From the NCBI RefSeq assembly GCF_030816075.1, contig NZ_JAUSXO010000001.1:2976001-3040000 (forward strand): 64,000 nt of DNA, in the 5' to 3' direction. The notes beneath the pieces were generated by a model. That model did not search any database. It was not told the origin of the DNA and worked only from the letters and a program-made list of their open reading frames with translations. A program made the position numbers and the translations under genes. The DNA comes from Arthrobacter agilis. Lineage in GTDB: Bacteria > Actinomycetota > Actinomycetes > Actinomycetales > Micrococcaceae. Within the stretch, counting starts at the first letter, position 1. Each line of letters starts with the position of its first letter. Positions 7,227 through 15,775 of this stretch are shown in pieces.

Positions 7227-8228
7227 ATGACCACCAGCACCCAGATCCAGCTCGTCTCCCGCCCCGTCGGCACGCCGACCACCGAGGACTTCGCCACGGT
7301 GCAGGTCGAGCTTCCCGAACTCGGCAGGGACGAGGTGCGGGTCCGCAACGAGTACGTGTCGGTGGATCCCTACATGCGCGGACGCATGAGCGAGGCGAAG
7401 TCCTACGTCCCTCCGTTCGATCTCGGCGAGACCATGACGGGCGGCGCGGTGGGCCGGGTCGTGGAGTCGACGTCCGACGCCCTGCCCGTGGGCAGCGCGG
7501 TCCTCTCCAGCTACGGCTGGCGGGACGTCGCCCAGGGGCCCGCCGCCCACTTCTCCCCCCTCCCGGAGACGGAACTGCCCCTGTCCGTGTTCCTCGGCGC
7601 TGCCGGGATGACCGGGCTGACCGCCTACGCCGGGCTCAAGCGGGTGGCCGGACTCAGGGAGGGCGACGTCGTCTTCATCTCGGGAGCAGCAGGCGCCGTC
7701 GGTTCCATCGCCGGGCAGGTGGCCCGCAAGCTGGGCGCCTCGCGCGTGATCGGTTCCGCCGGATCGGCCGAGAAGGTGGCGCTCCTGAAGGACAGGTACG
7801 GGTACGACGACGCGTTCAACTACAAGGACGCACCCGTCCGCAAGCAACTGCGCGAGGTCACCCCCGACGGCATCGACGTCTATTTCGACAACGTGGGCGG
7901 CGACCACCTGGAGGCAGCCCTCGACCGGCTCAACCGCGGCGGCCGCGCCGCGCTGTGCGGAGCGATCTCCCAGTACAACAGCACAGAGCGCACGGCCGGC
8001 CCGGACAACATGGCCAACCTGGTGAAGAACTCCCTCACGCTCGAGGGATTCATCGTGGGGCAGCACCAGGACCTGCAGGGCGAGTTCGCCGAGAAGATGA
8101 CGGGCTGGCTGGCCGACGGTTCGGTGGTGTTCGACGAGACCGTGGTGGACGGCATCGGGAACTCCGTCCGAGCCTTCCTGGACATGATGAACGGCGCCAA
8201 CACGGGCAAGATGCTCGTCCGCCCCTGA
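7227..8228 (+). CDS. NADP-dependent zinc-free MDR oxidoreductase, CurA/leukotriene B4 reductase type
   Basis: The 333-residue protein belongs to the medium-chain reductases that reduce activated C=C bonds of alpha,beta-unsaturated carbonyls. Visible signatures are VDPYMRGRM near the N-terminus, the nucleotide-binding stretch GAAGAVGSIAGQVARKLG and the family stretch YFDNVGGDHLEA. The zinc ligands of alcohol dehydrogenases are absent. GAGGAGAAG precedes the ATG. It is followed by a strong hairpin and appears monocistronic. Confidence 0.92.
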   Translation: MTTSTQIQLVSRPVGTPTTEDFATVQVELPELGRDEVRVRNEYVSVDPYMRGRMSEAKSYVPPFDLGETMTGGAVGRVVESTSDALPVGSAVLSSYGWRDVAQGPAAHFSPLPETELPLSVFLGAAGMTGLTAYAGLKRVAGLREGDVVFISGAAGAVGSIAGQVARKLGASRVIGSAGSAEKVALLKDRYGYDDAFNYKDAPVRKQLREVTPDGIDVYFDNVGGDHLEAALDRLNRGGRAALCGAISQYNSTERTAGPDNMANLVKNSLTLEGFIVGQHQDLQGEFAEKMTGWLADGSVVFDETVVDGIGNSVRAFLDMMNGANTGKMLVRP

Positions 8229-8240
8229 CCGGACCCGGTG

Positions 8241-8276
8241 GTGCCGCAGGGATCGCTACCGTGATCCCTGCGGCAC
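8241..8276. terminator. Hairpin terminator after the CurA-like gene
   Basis: GTGCCGCAGGGATC at 8241-8254 and GATCCCTGCGGCAC at 8263-8276 form a perfect 14-bp stem with an 8-base loop, 12 bases after the stop codon. No U-tract follows. Confidence 0.75.
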
Positions 8277-8415
8277 AAGGTCACGATCATGGCGAGGGAA
8301 TCGGAGAACGGTGCACCGTCAGGGACAGGGTCGCAGCGGAGCGCACACTGCTCCGGCCGCACCTGCACCACCTCGGTGACCCCGCCTCCCGGCGGCAGCG
8401 CCGCCCCGGCGCAGG

Positions 8416-9048
8416 CTAGTCGTCGTCCGCCGCGCGCAGTGTCGCCTCGAGCCGCTTGCGCTGATCGACCGGCAGGAGGGCACGGTACTGAGGGAACTCC
8501 GTCAGGAACTCACGCACTCGGGGGCAGTAGGGGACCACGGCGATACGGCGCTTGTGCGCGTTGAGAAGCACCTGGCGGATGAGTGCCGGCTCGACGTCGA
8601 CGGCGTCGAACCGGGGATCGACGACGGCCTGGATCAGGACCGCGTGCGAGCCTCTCATCTCGTACTTCACGTGGCCCACCATGGTGCCGTCGCTGAAGAG
8701 CTCGAAACGGGCGAAGAGGGAGTTGTCCCGGAAGCCGCTGCGGGTCCGCACGGGAGCGGAGCGCACCTCCGCCTGGGCCTCACGCCGCTCGATCTCCTCG
8801 ACCAGCAGCTCGTAATGGTGCACGGCCTCCATCGGCGGGAAGTCGCGGTCGAGCAGCCGGTAGCTCTGATTGCACAGCACGCGCAACTGACGGGTCGAGA
8901 CGACGCTCAGGTCCTCGGGGAACTCCGCGTCCTCGGTGCGAGGAAGGGGGCTGGGGGAGAGTCGGGGAACGGTACCCCACCCCGCCTGGTCCGAGTCGGC
9001 GACCTGCGCGGACTGGGGACGGTAATCGGCAAAAGAGGTTGTTTCCAT
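8416..9048 (-). CDS. GNAT (NATD) N-acetyltransferase-like protein with N-terminal extension
   Basis: The 210-residue protein has two parts. Residues 45-95 form a helical segment (STRQLRVLCNQSYRLLD, ELLVEEIERRE). The C-terminal 90 residues match the small GNAT/NATD fold (FRDNSLFARFEL, GHVKYEMRG, VVPYCPRVREFL). It is clearly paralogous to the gene at 25581-26219, including the extension. Small NATD proteins may acetylate small molecules or proteins; the substrate is unknown. I chose the ATG at 9048, preceded by GTGGAG. TAAG-N4-CTTA copy B lies 83 bases upstream. Confidence 0.8.
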   Translation of the reverse strand: METTSFADYRPQSAQVADSDQAGWGTVPRLSPSPLPRTEDAEFPEDLSVVSTRQLRVLCNQSYRLLDRDFPPMEAVHHYELLVEEIERREAQAEVRSAPVRTRSGFRDNSLFARFELFSDGTMVGHVKYEMRGSHAVLIQAVVDPRFDAVDVEPALIRQVLLNAHKRRIAVVPYCPRVREFLTEFPQYRALLPVDQRKRLEATLRAADDD

Positions 9049-9130
9049 GGTCAGCTCCACAGTGGTGGTTCGATGGCCCGCTGCTAGGCCCTGCCCGAAA
9101 CTATAGGCGCATTCTTTCCGGATGGGAAAT

Positions 9131-9142
9131 TAAGTACCCTTA
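9131..9142. promoter_or_regulatory. TAAG-N4-CTTA palindrome, copy B
   Basis: TAAG at 9131-9134 and CTTA at 9139-9142 flank TACC, with the right half extended as CTTACTATAA. It lies between the divergent GNAT gene (83 bases from its start) and the small gene at 9294. It is one of five copies in the window. Confidence 0.5.
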
Positions 9143-9293
9143 CTATAACCCTCCGGCCCCGCACCGACCAGGAGGACGGCTTGAGCAAATCTTGATGCCG
9201 CCCCCTGCCCGGCTTGATGGCGGCCGGACTACGGTAATCGAAAACACCCCTGCCGTCGGCGCCCGGGTGATCCTGCACCCGAGGGAGTCTGCC

Positions 9294-9596
9294 TTGCAGT
9301 TCCAGACCGCCAGCACGGCCATGACGGCGTCGTCACTGACGCTCGGCGAGGTGTACCTGCACTACCTCAACTCGGGCGGCTTCTTCGATGAACTGGAACT
9401 GGACGCCTACCTCCACGGGCTCATCCCCCTCACGCGTGAGGAACGCGACTGCATCGCCGGCGCCGTCAACGAACTGATCGACGACCTGCTCGCCGTCGGC
9501 GCCACGGGCCGCCCGCCGCGGGCCACCTACAGCGGCGCACGCCTGATCCGCGGCACCGGCCGCCTGGACCTCCACCCGCGACGGCTCGTCGGCTAG
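9294..9596 (+). CDS. Hypothetical protein, 100 residues
   Basis: I do not recognise a named family. The protein is soluble and acidic with helical stretches (LTLGEVYLHYLNSGGFFDELELDAYLHG, REERDCIAGAVNELIDDLL) and a basic tail. I chose the TTG at 9294 because GAGGGAG lies 6 bases before it; an ATG at 9321 is possible. Its stop codon shares the four bases CTAG with the stop of the convergent hydrolase. It may be under TAAG-N4-CTTA copy B. Confidence 0.65.
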   Translation: MQFQTASTAMTASSLTLGEVYLHYLNSGGFFDELELDAYLHGLIPLTREERDCIAGAVNELIDDLLAVGATGRPPRATYSGARLIRGTGRLDLHPRRLVG

Positions 9597-10498
9597 CGGT
9601 CCAGGAAATCGTTCGTCACAGCGACGATCCCGTCCTGCGCGGTGCTCCGGCCCGTCGTGGGCACTCCGTCGCCCGGCTGGTCACCGTAGTCCCCGAAGAA
9701 GGCATGTACTCCCCCGCGGATCTCGGCGAAGCGGGTACCGGCAGGCAGCAGTCGCCGGGAGGCGTGGATGTCGGCCTGGGTGCTCAGGCCGTCCTCCGAG
9801 CCGCTGACGGACAGGACCTTTAGAGTGCTGCCGGACAGGTCGTCGAGCGGGTAGGACGCCCAGAGCAGCAGCCCGTCGACGTCGTCGTTCTCCGACGCGA
9901 AGACGGACGCGGAGACCCCACCGAGGGAATGCCCGCCCACTGTCCACGTGCTGATGCCCGGATGCGCCTCCAGGGCCGACCGCGCCTGACCCGGCTGGAG
10001 GAGCGAGATGCCGAGCGGCACCTTCAGGATGACGACGGTGGTGCCCTCCTGCGCCACCCTGGACAGGAGTGGCACATAGGCCAGGGCCTCCACCCGTGCA
10101 CCGGGAGAGAAGACGAGACCGCGCGAGGAGCCTTCCGGAGGGGTCAGCGTGATGGAGGTGGCGTCCTCGACGAGGTCGACGTTCACGAGCGAGATCCCTG
10201 AGGCAGGGCCCTGCCCGTCCGTCAGCGCGAAAGGTTCGAGCCAGGCGAGGACCGCCATGAGGCCGATCGCCACGAGAGCGCCGACGCCCGCGGGCACGGG
10301 GCGTCCGCGGGCCGGCCGCGGCCTCCTCGACGCACGGGCGGTGAGCACGGCGATGCCGAGTCCGACGGCGAGCGCCCCGAGGAGGAGCGAGGGCAGCAGC
10401 GGGTGCGACCTCGTCACCGCAGGATTCGTGGTGAGGAGCCACAGGGGCGTGACGATGAGCGCGAGGGCGGCACAGATGGCCGGAATGCGGTGCAGCAT
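9593..10498 (-). CDS. Membrane-anchored alpha/beta hydrolase
   Basis: The 301-residue protein has an N-terminal set of three hydrophobic segments (about residues 5-95) and then an alpha/beta-hydrolase domain. The nucleophile elbow is GGHSLGG; the acid and base are plausibly in SGSEDGLS and GGVHAFFGDYG. It belongs near the dienelactone hydrolase/Abhydrolase_5 group, and its substrate is unknown. GAGAGAGG precedes the ATG. It is divergent from the aldo/keto reductase with a large dyad between them. Confidence 0.82.
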   Translation of the reverse strand: MLHRIPAICAALALIVTPLWLLTTNPAVTRSHPLLPSLLLGALAVGLGIAVLTARASRRPRPARGRPVPAGVGALVAIGLMAVLAWLEPFALTDGQGPASGISLVNVDLVEDATSITLTPPEGSSRGLVFSPGARVEALAYVPLLSRVAQEGTTVVILKVPLGISLLQPGQARSALEAHPGISTWTVGGHSLGGVSASVFASENDDVDGLLLWASYPLDDLSGSTLKVLSVSGSEDGLSTQADIHASRRLLPAGTRFAEIRGGVHAFFGDYGDQPGDGVPTTGRSTAQDGIVAVTNDFLDR

Positions 10499-10543
10499 GG
10501 GGGTGCCTCTCTCCGGCGCTCCGCGCCACGTGGACAACCCAAG

Positions 10544-10566
10544 GGTATCTCTGTCATGGAGATACC
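10544..10566. promoter_or_regulatory. Perfect 8-7-8 dyad between hydrolase and aldo/keto reductase
   Basis: GGTATCTC at 10544-10551 and GAGATACC at 10559-10566 form a perfect dyad around 7 bases. It is centred between the divergent starts at 10498 and 10646, and is a strong candidate operator for both. No regulator gene is adjacent. Confidence 0.5.
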
Positions 10567-10645
10567 GGGACGACGGCTGTTTGACGGAGCGCCTGCCGGC
10601 GGGAAAGGCTGGTGCGGACACCGTCCCCCGATCAGGAGTTCCACC

Positions 10646-11473
10646 ATGGCACCGGCACCCACCGTCCAGCTGCGCAGCGGCGCCCACCTCCCCCTCCTCG
10701 GGCTCGGCACCTGGCCGCTGGACGACGCCGCCGCGGCCGACACCGTGAGCCTGGCGATCGAGACGGGCTACCGGCTGATCGACACCGCGGAGAACTACCG
10801 CAACGAGAAGGGCGTGGGAGAGGGCATCCGCCGCTCCGGCATCCCCCGCGAGGAGCTGTTCGTCACCACCAAGTTCAATCGTGAACACCACAGCAGGGAC
10901 GGCGTCCGCCGCGCGTTCGAAGCCAGCACGCAGCTGCTCGGCCTCGAGTACATCGACCTGCTGCTCGTGCACTGGCCGAACCCGGACCAGGGCCGCCACG
11001 TCGAGGCCGTGCAGGGCATCGCCGCGCTGCTCGAGGAGGGGCTCGTCCGCGCCGTGGGTACCTCCAACTACAAGCCGGCGCACCTGCAGCAGGTCATCGA
11101 CGCCGGGATCGTCCCCGACGTGAACCAGATCCAGCTCGACCCCCAGCGGCCCCGCATCGAGGAGCGCGCCTTCCACAACGACCACGGCATCGTGACGGAA
11201 TCGTGGAGCCCCCTGGGGCAGGGCGGCGGACTCCTGGACGAGCCGGGCCTGGTCGCGATCGCCGCCGCGCACGGTCGCACGCCGGCCCAGGTGGTGCTGC
11301 GCTGGCACGTGCAGCAGGGCCTGGTCGCCATCCCGAAGTCCTCCGACCCCCAGCGGCTGGCGGAGAACCTCGCCGTCTTCGATTTCGAACTCTCGGGCGA
11401 GGAACTCGCGCGCCTCTACAGGCTCGACACCGGCGAGGCCGAGATCGTGGATTCGGACGCGTTCGGCCACTGA
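10646..11473 (+). CDS. Aldo/keto reductase
   Basis: The 275-residue TIM-barrel enzyme has the complete catalytic tetrad Asp46, Tyr51, Lys76 and His109 (motifs LIDTAENY and LLLVHWP) and the C-terminal NADPH site (IPKSSDPQRL). It resembles 2,5-diketo-gluconate reductase-type members that reduce aldehydes and ketones with NADPH. AGGAG lies 7 bases before the ATG. A physiological substrate cannot be assigned. Confidence 0.93.
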   Translation: MAPAPTVQLRSGAHLPLLGLGTWPLDDAAAADTVSLAIETGYRLIDTAENYRNEKGVGEGIRRSGIPREELFVTTKFNREHHSRDGVRRAFEASTQLLGLEYIDLLLVHWPNPDQGRHVEAVQGIAALLEEGLVRAVGTSNYKPAHLQQVIDAGIVPDVNQIQLDPQRPRIEERAFHNDHGIVTESWSPLGQGGGLLDEPGLVAIAAAHGRTPAQVVLRWHVQQGLVAIPKSSDPQRLAENLAVFDFELSGEELARLYRLDTGEAEIVDSDAFGH

Positions 11474-11524
11474 GCCGAGGCCGCCGATTCCCCTTGACAC
11501 CGCGCCCCGCCGCCCGGAAAGTAG

Positions 11525-11536
11525 TAAGCACGCTTA
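11525..11536. promoter_or_regulatory. TAAG-N4-CTTA palindrome, copy C
   Basis: TAAG at 11525-11528 and CTTA at 11533-11536 flank CACG, 62 bases before the Rho-N protein start. Left flank is AAAGTAG. A TTGACA hexamer lies 25 bases upstream (11494-11499), but no good -10 follows at normal spacing, so the palindrome may overlap or replace promoter elements. Confidence 0.5.
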
Positions 11537-11598
11537 GTTCTTCGTGCCGACCGGGTCCGCCGGCCTGCGCGGGAGCGTCGACCGGAAGGAAGATCACC

Positions 11599-12237
11599 AT
11601 GGCGGACGAACCCGGGAACCAGACCCCGAACACCCCCGAGGTCAGCGAGACGGAACTGCGCGGCATGAAGGTGGACGAGCTCCGCAAGGAGGCCAGGGAG
11701 GAGGGACTCCCGGGCACCTCCGGGATGCGGAAGGCGGAACTCGTCGACGCGGTCGCCCAGGCCAGGCAGGACTCCGCGGACGGCCCGGGTGGAGGTGACG
11801 GCGATGCGTCCCGTTCCGGCAGCGACGCCGGAGACACCTCCGAGGAGGTCGGCGCAGGACCCGACGGGGGCCGGATCCGCACAGGATCCGAGACCTCGAA
11901 ATCGCTCAAGTACGCCCAGGAGATCACCTCGCCCGACGAGGACCCCGAGCGGGAGGGCCGCAGCCTGGCGACGACGCACCACGAGGTCATCAAACAGTGG
12001 GCCGAGGCGCGGAACGCCCGGCCGGCGACCGTGGACGGGACCGAACATGGCGACCACCTCGGCGTCCTGCGCTTCGACTTCAACGAGGACACCGACAAGC
12101 TGCGCCAGGTGAGCTGGGACGAGTGGTTCCGGACGTTCGACGAGCGCCGGCTGAACTTCATCTACCAGGAGCAGCGCAAGGACGGGAAGCAGTCGAACTT
12201 CTTCATCCTCGAGAGCCCCGACCGCGAGGACGCCTGA
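11599..12237 (+). CDS. Rho N-terminal-domain protein with a conserved C-terminal domain of unknown function
   Basis: The 212-residue protein has a Rho-N/SAP-like helical domain at about 20-57 (ELRGMKVDELRKEAREEGL, MRKAELVDAV), a Gly/Asp/Ser-rich linker, and a conserved domain from about residue 125 (HHEVIKQWAEARNARPATV, WDEWFRTFDE, NFIYQEQRKDGKQSNFF). The C-terminal domain occurs alone in many bacteria, often mis-called a glucan branching enzyme, although it has no glycosidase motif. A nucleic-acid-linked stress role is inferred. TAAG-N4-CTTA copy C precedes it. Confidence 0.8.
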   Translation: MADEPGNQTPNTPEVSETELRGMKVDELRKEAREEGLPGTSGMRKAELVDAVAQARQDSADGPGGGDGDASRSGSDAGDTSEEVGAGPDGGRIRTGSETSKSLKYAQEITSPDEDPEREGRSLATTHHEVIKQWAEARNARPATVDGTEHGDHLGVLRFDFNEDTDKLRQVSWDEWFRTFDERRLNFIYQEQRKDGKQSNFFILESPDREDA

Positions 12238-12350
12238 GGCACTGCCCGGTCCGGCGGGAAGGGAGACCAGGCATATCCTTGGCCTGGTGCCTTCCCTGCC
12301 GCACGGTCCCGTGCCCCGAAGCAGCGGGCGCCCCACCGAGAGGACCCCGT

Positions 12351-13127
12351 TTGCTCGAGATCGCCGTGATCCTGGCCGCCGGCTTCTGGGCCGGCATGAT
12401 CAACGTCGTCGTGGGTTCCGGCACCCTGGTGACCTTCCCCACCCTCCTGCTGTTCGGCTATCCGCCGATCGTCGCGAACATCTCCAACAACATCGGCCTC
12501 GTGGGCGGCGGCCTGTCCGGGTCGTGGGGCTACCGTCGCGAGATCGCCGCGAACAAGCGCCTGCTGCTGCAGCTCCTGCCCCTCTCCGTCCTCGGCGGAC
12601 TGGGCGGTGCGCTGCTGCTGCTCGTGCTGCCGGCGGAGGCCTTCCAGGCGATCGTGCCCGTCCTCATCGTCCTCGGCCTGGTCATGGTGGCGCTGGCTCC
12701 GCGCGTGCAGCGCGCCGCCGCCGCGAAGGCGGGTGACGCGCCACCCGATACAGCGCCCTCCCGGCGTCGTTCGCTGCTCCTGCTCGCCGGTATCGGCGTC
12801 CTCGGCGTCTACGGCGGGTACTTCGGCGCCGCGCAGGGCATCCTCATCGTCGGCCTGATGAGCATGGTCACGATGGAGAGCCTCCAGCGCATCAATGCCA
12901 TCAAGAACGTCCTGACCACTGCCGTCAACGGCGTCGCGGCCGTCACGTTCATGGTGTTCGCCTGGAGCTCCATCAACTGGGCACTGGTGCTCATCATCGC
13001 CGTCGGGGCCACCCTGGGCGGTTTCCTCGGCGCCCGGGTGGGCCGCAGGCTCTCGCCCCTCGCGCTGCGCGCCACCATCCTCGTCATCGGCACCGCCGCG
13101 CTCCTCCGCATCGTCTTCTTCAGCTGA
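12351..13127 (+). CDS. TauE/SafE-family membrane transporter
   Basis: The 258-residue protein has about eight hydrophobic helices in two repeats, each with the family Gly-rich signature (GMINVVVGSGTLVTFPTLL and GVYGGYFGAAQGILIVG). The family is associated with export or uptake of sulfonates, sulfite or other anions. The TTG at 12351 is preceded by GAGAGGA 7 bases away. Substrate unknown. Confidence 0.87.
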   Translation: MLEIAVILAAGFWAGMINVVVGSGTLVTFPTLLLFGYPPIVANISNNIGLVGGGLSGSWGYRREIAANKRLLLQLLPLSVLGGLGGALLLLVLPAEAFQAIVPVLIVLGLVMVALAPRVQRAAAAKAGDAPPDTAPSRRRSLLLLAGIGVLGVYGGYFGAAQGILIVGLMSMVTMESLQRINAIKNVLTTAVNGVAAVTFMVFAWSSINWALVLIIAVGATLGGFLGARVGRRLSPLALRATILVIGTAALLRIVFFS

Positions 13128-13164
13128 CCCACCCGCTCCACGACCCGAACCAGGACAGGCCCCC

Positions 13165-14184
13165 ATGCAACGCTTCACCTGCGCCGTCTGCTCGGCGCCC
13201 CTGTTCTTCGAGAACTCCCGCTGCCTCGCCTGCGGCACCCAGCTCGGATTCCACCGCGGCGAGCGCACTCTCGCACCCCTGGACGACGACGGCGTGTACC
13301 GCGACCTCGAGGGCCGGTCCCTGCGCCGCTGCGTGAACCTGAAGCTCTCGGGATGCACCTGGCTGGTGCGGGAGGAGGGCGACGAGTGCTTCAGCTGCAC
13401 CCTCACCCGGACGCGCCCGGACGACCACGACACCACCGGGCTGGCCCAGTTCCTCGACGCCGAGCGGTCCAAGCGGCACCTCGTGTACGAGCTCGACGTG
13501 CTCGGCCTGCCGATCGAGGACCGCGACCGGAACCCGGAGCGGGGGCTCGCCTTCGACCTGCTCTCCAGCGTCGAGGAGAAGGTGGTGATCGGCCACCAGA
13601 ACGGCCTCATCACCATCGACCTGGCGGAGACCGTGGACTCCCATCGCGAGAAGATGCGCGCCAGACTCGACGAGCCCTACCGCACCATGCTGGGACATTT
13701 CCGCCACGAGACCGGCCACTACTTCGAGGGGACGCTCGTCTTCTCGGATCCGGACCTGACCGAGCGGGCGCGCAGCATCTTCGGGGACGACCGCGCCAGC
13801 TACCAGGACGCCCTCAAGCGGCACTACGCCGAGGGCGCGCCCGAGGACTGGCGGCGGGAGCACATCTCCACGTACGCCACCATGCACCCCTACGAGGACT
13901 TCGCCGAGACGTTCGCGCACTACCTGCACATCTGCGACACCGTGGACACCGCCCTGCACTACGGACTCGCCGAGGGTCCGGGCCCGAACAGCTCGGAGGA
14001 CTTCGGCGACGTGGTCCGCGAGACCTGGATCCCGCTCTCCGTCGCACTGAACCAGGTCAACCGCAGCATGGGCGCCAACGACCTGTACCCGTTCGTGCTG
14101 CCGCCCTCCGTCATCGCCAAGCTCGACTTCGTGCACAAGCTGCGCGTACGTGTCGGGGAACCGGTGGCCGGACCGCCCGCCTGA
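13165..14184 (+). CDS. Putative zinc-binding metallopeptidase with two zinc ribbons
   Basis: The 339-residue protein begins with a zinc ribbon (Cys6, Cys9, Cys20, Cys23) and has a second cysteine set (56, 64, 75, 78). The metallopeptidase motif HETGHY lies at 181-186 (HExxH-type, His181, Glu182, His185), and a downstream acidic stretch (YEDFAETFAHYLH) can provide a further zinc ligand. No signal peptide is visible, so it is probably cytoplasmic. It matches a family annotated as putative zinc-binding peptidase of unknown substrate. Confidence 0.85.
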   Translation: MQRFTCAVCSAPLFFENSRCLACGTQLGFHRGERTLAPLDDDGVYRDLEGRSLRRCVNLKLSGCTWLVREEGDECFSCTLTRTRPDDHDTTGLAQFLDAERSKRHLVYELDVLGLPIEDRDRNPERGLAFDLLSSVEEKVVIGHQNGLITIDLAETVDSHREKMRARLDEPYRTMLGHFRHETGHYFEGTLVFSDPDLTERARSIFGDDRASYQDALKRHYAEGAPEDWRREHISTYATMHPYEDFAETFAHYLHICDTVDTALHYGLAEGPGPNSSEDFGDVVRETWIPLSVALNQVNRSMGANDLYPFVLPPSVIAKLDFVHKLRVRVGEPVAGPPA

Positions 14185-14209
14185 GGGTGATTCCGGTGGG
14201 CCTCGGGGA

Positions 14210-14872
14210 CTAGGGCCAGAGCATCTCCCGGCGCCAGCCCTCACCGAACCGCGTGTACAGCAGGCGCGTGTGGCGCCGCTCCTCGTCCGCCTGCCAGAAC
14301 TCGACGGCGTCCGGTGCCACGGTGAAGACCGTCCACGTGGTCGACGCGAGGCCGCCCGCGGCCTCGATTCGTTCCACCTGCTCCCCGACGGCGGCGTCGA
14401 GCTCGTCCCGGGTACGCAGCACGGAGCTCTGCGACCCCGCGAGCACGAGGGCCCGGGCCACGGGGTGCCGGCGCTGGAAGTCGGCGTCGTTCTCCTCGGT
14501 GGTGCCGGTCGAGACGGAACCCCGGATCCTCACCTGCCGACCCGCCGCGGGCCAGAAGAAGGTGAGCGCGGCGGAGGGATTCGCCGCCAGCTGCCGGCCC
14601 TTGGGACTGTCCGCACTGGAGGCCACCTGCCATCCGGCCGCAGTGAGGTCCTTGAGGATCACCACGCGTGCATCCGGCAGGCCGTCGTCGCCCACCGTGG
14701 CGAGCGTGACCGCGTGCGGTGCCGCCACGTTGTCCGCCACGGCGCGGGTCAGCCAGTCGACGAACAGCTCGATCGGCGAGCCGGGTGCCGCCTCCGGATC
14801 GAAGGGCGGCATGTCCTCGGGGAACACGGGGACGCCGCGGACGAGGTCGCGGAGGAGGCCTGGCTCGTTCAT
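14210..14872 (-). CDS. Pyridoxamine 5'-phosphate oxidase family protein
   Basis: The 220-residue protein has the FMN-binding split barrel and C-terminal signature of PNPOx. Recognisable parts are ARVVILKDL and FFWPAAGRQVRIRG (FMN-binding region) and the C-terminal VEFWQADEERRHTRLLY. It may make pyridoxal 5'-phosphate, or belong to the related pyridoxamine-oxidase-like group. The start context lacks a strong ribosome site. It is convergent with the metallopeptidase. Confidence 0.85.
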   Translation of the reverse strand: MNEPGLLRDLVRGVPVFPEDMPPFDPEAAPGSPIELFVDWLTRAVADNVAAPHAVTLATVGDDGLPDARVVILKDLTAAGWQVASSADSPKGRQLAANPSAALTFFWPAAGRQVRIRGSVSTGTTEENDADFQRRHPVARALVLAGSQSSVLRTRDELDAAVGEQVERIEAAGGLASTTWTVFTVAPDAVEFWQADEERRHTRLLYTRFGEGWRREMLWP

Positions 14873-14980
14873 GCCGCCAGCCTAGTGCGCCGGGACGACA
14901 CGCGCCCACGGTCCGCGCAAACCGCCCCCCTCCCCGAGAGACCGCGTGCCGCCGCACGCACGGCGGCATAGAGTCGGTGG

Positions 14981-15775
14981 ATGCCCTCCCATCAGGACCA
15001 GTACGTAGGACCACGGGACCTCACCCGCTGGAAGTCGCCGATCGGCCGCCTCCTCGTGCGGTGCGTCCGACCGCTCGCCCGCTGGATCGGCCCGCACTGG
15101 GCGTTGCTGCTCCTCATCGGGATCGGCGGGGGCGTCGCCGCCGCCCTGACGGCCGCCTCGGCCGAGGTGTACGAGTCGGTCGTCGAGTCCGACGGCGTCG
15201 CCGCGCTCGACCACCCGGCCCTGGACCTCGCCGTCTCGCTGCGCCAGGACTGGCTCAACGCGTTCATCACCGGCTACACGAACATCGGCGGGCCGATCGG
15301 CATGCCGATCCTCGCCGTGTCCATCATGGTGCTGCTCGCCGTCCGGCGCAGGTCGTGGACACCCGTGATCCTCCTGCCCGCGGCGGCCTTCGGGTCCCTC
15401 CTGATGACCGTGGCGGGCAAGGACGCCATCGGTCGGCTGCGCCCTCCGACGGAGCTCGCCGTCCCGCCCTACGAGACGTCGCCGTCCTTCCCGAGCGGCC
15501 ACTCCCTCAACGCCCTCGTCATCGCCGGCATCGTCGCCTACCTGCTCGTGGTGCGGGAGCACCGCAAGCGCACCCGTGCGCTCGTGATCACGCTCGCGGT
15601 CCTGTTCGCGGTGACCATGGGTCTCAGCCGCGTCTACCTCGGCCACCACTGGCTCACCGACGTCCTGATGGCCTGGACCCTCGGGGTCGCCTGGCTCGCC
15701 GTCGTCATCACAGCCCACCGGCTCTTCCTGACGTTCCGGCTGCACCGGGCCGCCCTGCATGCCACGCCCTCCTGA
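14981..15775 (+). CDS. PAP2-family phosphatase, membrane protein
   Basis: The 264-residue protein shows the three PAP2 motifs: KDAIGRLRP (147-155), PSGHS (171-175, His174) and SRVYLGHHWLTD (216-227). It has about six membrane helices. Family members dephosphorylate phosphatidate, undecaprenyl diphosphate or related lipids on the outer face of the membrane. Its 3' end overlaps the start of a TetR gene by 17 bases. Confidence 0.92.
   Translation: MPSHQDQYVGPRDLTRWKSPIGRLLVRCVRPLARWIGPHWALLLLIGIGGGVAAALTAASAEVYESVVESDGVAALDHPALDLAVSLRQDWLNAFITGYTNIGGPIGMPILAVSIMVLLAVRRRSWTPVILLPAAAFGSLLMTVAGKDAIGRLRPPTELAVPPYETSPSFPSGHSLNALVIAGIVAYLLVVREHRKRTRALVITLAVLFAVTMGLSRVYLGHHWLTDVLMAWTLGVAWLAVVITAHRLFLTFRLHRAALHATPS

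Noticed and set aside
9593..11500. A 635-codon minus-strand frame fusing the alpha/beta hydrolase with an upstream 330-residue segment
   Set aside because: The upstream part is antisense to the aldo/keto reductase. The hydrolase has its own ATG with a good ribosome site at 10498.
12162..13616. A long minus-strand frame over the TauE/SafE and metallopeptidase genes
   Set aside because: It is a mirror of two real genes with clear family motifs on the plus strand and has low-complexity composition.
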